Below are positions 62,597 through 64,000 of a stretch of 64,000 nt of DNA, one piece after another. A program made the position numbers and the translations under genes. The notes beneath the pieces were generated by a model. It ran no database searches. It saw only the letters and a list, made by a program, of their open reading frames with translations, and had not been told where the DNA came from. The stretch spans positions 310,001 through 374,000 of the forward strand of contig NZ_FPEI01000003.1 of NCBI RefSeq assembly GCF_900117415.1, given 5' to 3'. Each line of letters begins with the position of its first letter. The first letter of the stretch is position 1. This DNA is from Hyphomicrobium sp. CS1BSMeth3. GTDB taxonomy: Bacteria > Pseudomonadota > Alphaproteobacteria > Rhizobiales > Hyphomicrobiaceae.

Positions 62597-63187
62597 ATGT
62601 GCCTCCTAGGTTCCACTAAAGTTTGGTGTGTAAAGCACCGTCTACATCTTCTGGCCGGACTTCAGACGCTCACTCGCCCCACCCCAGGAGCGGCCGCGTA
62701 GTCGGCCCAGGCAGCGTTCGCGAGCTGCGCCGGCGGTTCTCCCGCCCAGCATTTTGCTCGTCGCCGGGTCCCGCCGAAGTGAGATCACTTCCTACCCCGC
62801 CCACTCGGCCCGGCTACGCGAAGCTGGTTCGCAAAGCGCTCCACGACTCACGCGCAGGCAGCCGGATAACGCATGTTAGTGACGATGGGAAAGCAAAAAC
62901 AGCACGAAAATAGGGGTTTTCGGCACTTCTTGGTCGATTTGCCGCGCTCGTAGAGGGTTTGACCTCAAATTGAGGAGAGCTGTGCGCAGCAACAGCAATC
63001 GCAGCCCGTGCACCTGAAGACCCGCCGGCAAAGCGCGCGATCGCCCCTTGGGCAAGTGCTGAGACGCTTCCCGACCGGCACTTCCGGACGGGTCCGAGTG
63101 TACCCCTTGGAGCGCACGAGCGATGGCGAGCTTGTTGACACGTTCGGCGGCTGTCTCTAAACCAGCCGCGACCCATAGATTGCCTTC
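62597..63187. other. Gene-free interval between HU and the tRNA gene
   Basis: About 590 bases without a supportable gene. The first part should hold the HU promoter, and its AGGAGG box (62602-62607). I find no terminator, repeat or small RNA with confidence. Confidence 0.5.
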
Positions 63188-63263
63188 GGGGCCGTAGCTC
63201 AGATGGGAGAGCGCTGCAATCGCACTGCAGAGGTCAGGGGTTCGATTCCCCTCGGCTCCACCA
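63188..63263 (+). tRNA. tRNA-Ala (anticodon CGC)
   Basis: A 76-base cloverleaf, including the encoded CCA. Acceptor arms GGGGCCG and CGGCTCC (one G-U), D arm GCTC/GAGC, anticodon arm CTGCA/TGCAG with loop ATCGCAC giving anticodon CGC, T arm AGGGG with loop TTCGATT. The CGC anticodon reads alanine codon GCG. Confidence 0.95.
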
Positions 63264-63717
63264 CCCTCCCCCCTTTTGAATTTTCAGGCGCTTATTGCCT
63301 GGGTTTCCGGGTCCTCGACGGCCGGATCGCAAAAACTGCCCGCAGCTTTCCCCGCCTTGGTTGCCAAGCGCGGATCGGTACTATTCAATGATCGATAACG
63401 GAGGCCTCGAGCGCTCCGACGATCCACGAGCCGGAAAAACGGCACGTCCAAGGGGATGGAAGCGCGAGGTCGCGTATGACTCCAGTGGTCATGCCGCGGG
63501 CTGAAGAGCTGACGAAGGGACACAAGACCTTCGTCGGACGGGCAGTTCTATGCTCGGCCCCTCGTCTCGCGCACTCGATCTTTCCCCCTACCGGCACTTC
63601 CGCTTTACCGCCCCATCGCGATCGACTTGCGCGCAACGGCAAGCCGCCCGCGTGGCCGTGAGCCAAGGCCGGCACCGACAAAGGGACAATCGAAAAAAGC
63701 CAGGGAGAGAACCGATA
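63264..63717. other. Gene-free interval before the binding-protein gene
   Basis: About 450 bases between the tRNA and the solute-binding protein gene. Several short frames occur but none shows a recognisable protein. No tRNA-end duplicate was seen, so no sign of an integrated element. Confidence 0.5.
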
Positions 63718-64000
63718 ATGTCGTTAGCACGCAACCTGCTCGCCGGCGCTGCCGCGCTGTCGATGGCCATCGCGGCCGGCCCCGCCAACGCGCAGATCTC
63801 TGGAGACGTCGTCAGAATCGGCGTGCTCACGGACATGAACAGCATCTATGCCGACATCAACGGTATGGGCGCCGTCGAAGCCGCGCGCATGGCCGTCGAG
63901 GATTTCGGCGGGACCGTGCTCGGCAAGAAGATCGAGGTCGTCTACGCCGACACGCAGAACAAGGCCGACATTGGCATGTCGGTCGGCGGCCGCTGGTTCG
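63718..64000 (+). CDS. ABC-transporter solute-binding protein, branched-chain amino acid type, N-terminal fragment
   Basis: The first 94 residues of a periplasmic binding protein of the LivK/HAAT type. Signal peptide LLAGAAALSMAIAAGPANA followed by VVRIGVLTDMNSIYADINGM, AVEAARMAVEDFGGTVLGKK and IEVVYADTQNKADIGMSV. The GIGVLTD-like strand and EDFGG segment fit this family, which also binds other small carboxylates. The ATG follows an AGGGAGAG box. The rest is outside the window, so ligand and neighbours are unknown. Confidence 0.88.
   Translation, partial: MSLARNLLAGAAALSMAIAAGPANAQISGDVVRIGVLTDMNSIYADINGMGAVEAARMAVEDFGGTVLGKKIEVVYADTQNKADIGMSVGGRWF

Noticed and set aside
62814-63176. Minus-strand frame of 120 codons between HU and the tRNA
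   Set aside because: No ribosome binding site, no recognised fold, and Arg/Ser/Ala-rich composition like random GC-rich sequence.
63188-63263. tRNA-Ala as an integration site of a mobile element
   Set aside because: No integrase gene and no duplicated tRNA end were seen on either side within the window.

Overview
The window is high-GC chromosomal DNA of an alphaproteobacterium, most likely a Hyphomicrobiales (Rhizobiales-type) member. The basis is a C4-pathway 5-aminolevulinate synthase (hemA), an RNase E with a long acidic/basic insertion in its S1 domain lying beside an AmiC-type amidase gene, small families I know mainly from this class (DUF1236, DUF6460, Tim44-like), a 3-hydroxybutyrate dehydrogenase, and TRAP transport. 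I recognise 66 protein genes (two cut by the window edges) and one tRNA. There are no insertion sequences, phage genes or CRISPR arrays.

Bases 1-12200 are mixed. They open with the edge of a branched-chain keto acid dehydrogenase operon facing an Lrp-type regulator. Then come a glutathione transferase, a UdgX-like covalent uracil-DNA glycosylase with two small unknown genes, an AraC regulator facing a short-chain dehydrogenase, a winged-helix/TPR regulator followed by exported metallo-beta-lactamase-fold and cupin proteins, a PAS protein, a Tim44-like protein and a stand-alone cytochrome c oxidase subunit I. Bases 12300-20800 hold a LysR regulator and a compact nitric-oxide-type stress operon: an NsrR-like Fe-S repressor, a near-perfect palindromic operator, two unknown membrane proteins, a 7Fe ferredoxin and a group III truncated haemoglobin. 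They also hold an exported beta-carbonic anhydrase, 3-hydroxybutyrate dehydrogenase, an outer-membrane barrel, a repeat-rich DUF1236 protein and TenA.

Bases 20758-36600 form a large catabolic locus organised around a GntR/HutC regulator and a perfect 18-bp palindrome between divergent units. The leftward unit encodes the regulator, an enoyl-CoA hydratase, an HMG-CoA-lyase-like enzyme, an acyl-CoA dehydrogenase, a ketopantoate-reductase-like enzyme, an unknown small protein and a phosphonoacetate-hydrolase-like enzyme. The rightward unit encodes a two-subunit sulfolactate sulfo-lyase/altronate dehydratase-type lyase, a GNAT protein, a D-tartrate dehydratase-like enzyme, a YciI-like protein, an Ldh2-type 2-hydroxyacid dehydrogenase, a TRAP transporter (P, Q, M) and an MFS permease. 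Together they look like uptake and breakdown of an unidentified 2-hydroxy, possibly sulfonated or phosphonated, carboxylic acid. This is the best candidate in the window for an undescribed system.

Bases 36600-64000 are mainly housekeeping: amiC, rne, a DUF3754 protein, speD, an AsmA-family protein, parE, a second glutathione transferase, a tandem MaoC hydratase, hemA, a UbiH-family hydroxylase, a pair of Lin0512 proteins, an S24-type regulator, pyrD, a MATE exporter, a DEAD-box helicase, HU, tRNA-Ala(CGC) and the start of an ABC-transporter solute-binding protein. A structured, terminator-ended stretch between the MFS gene and amiC may be a small RNA.
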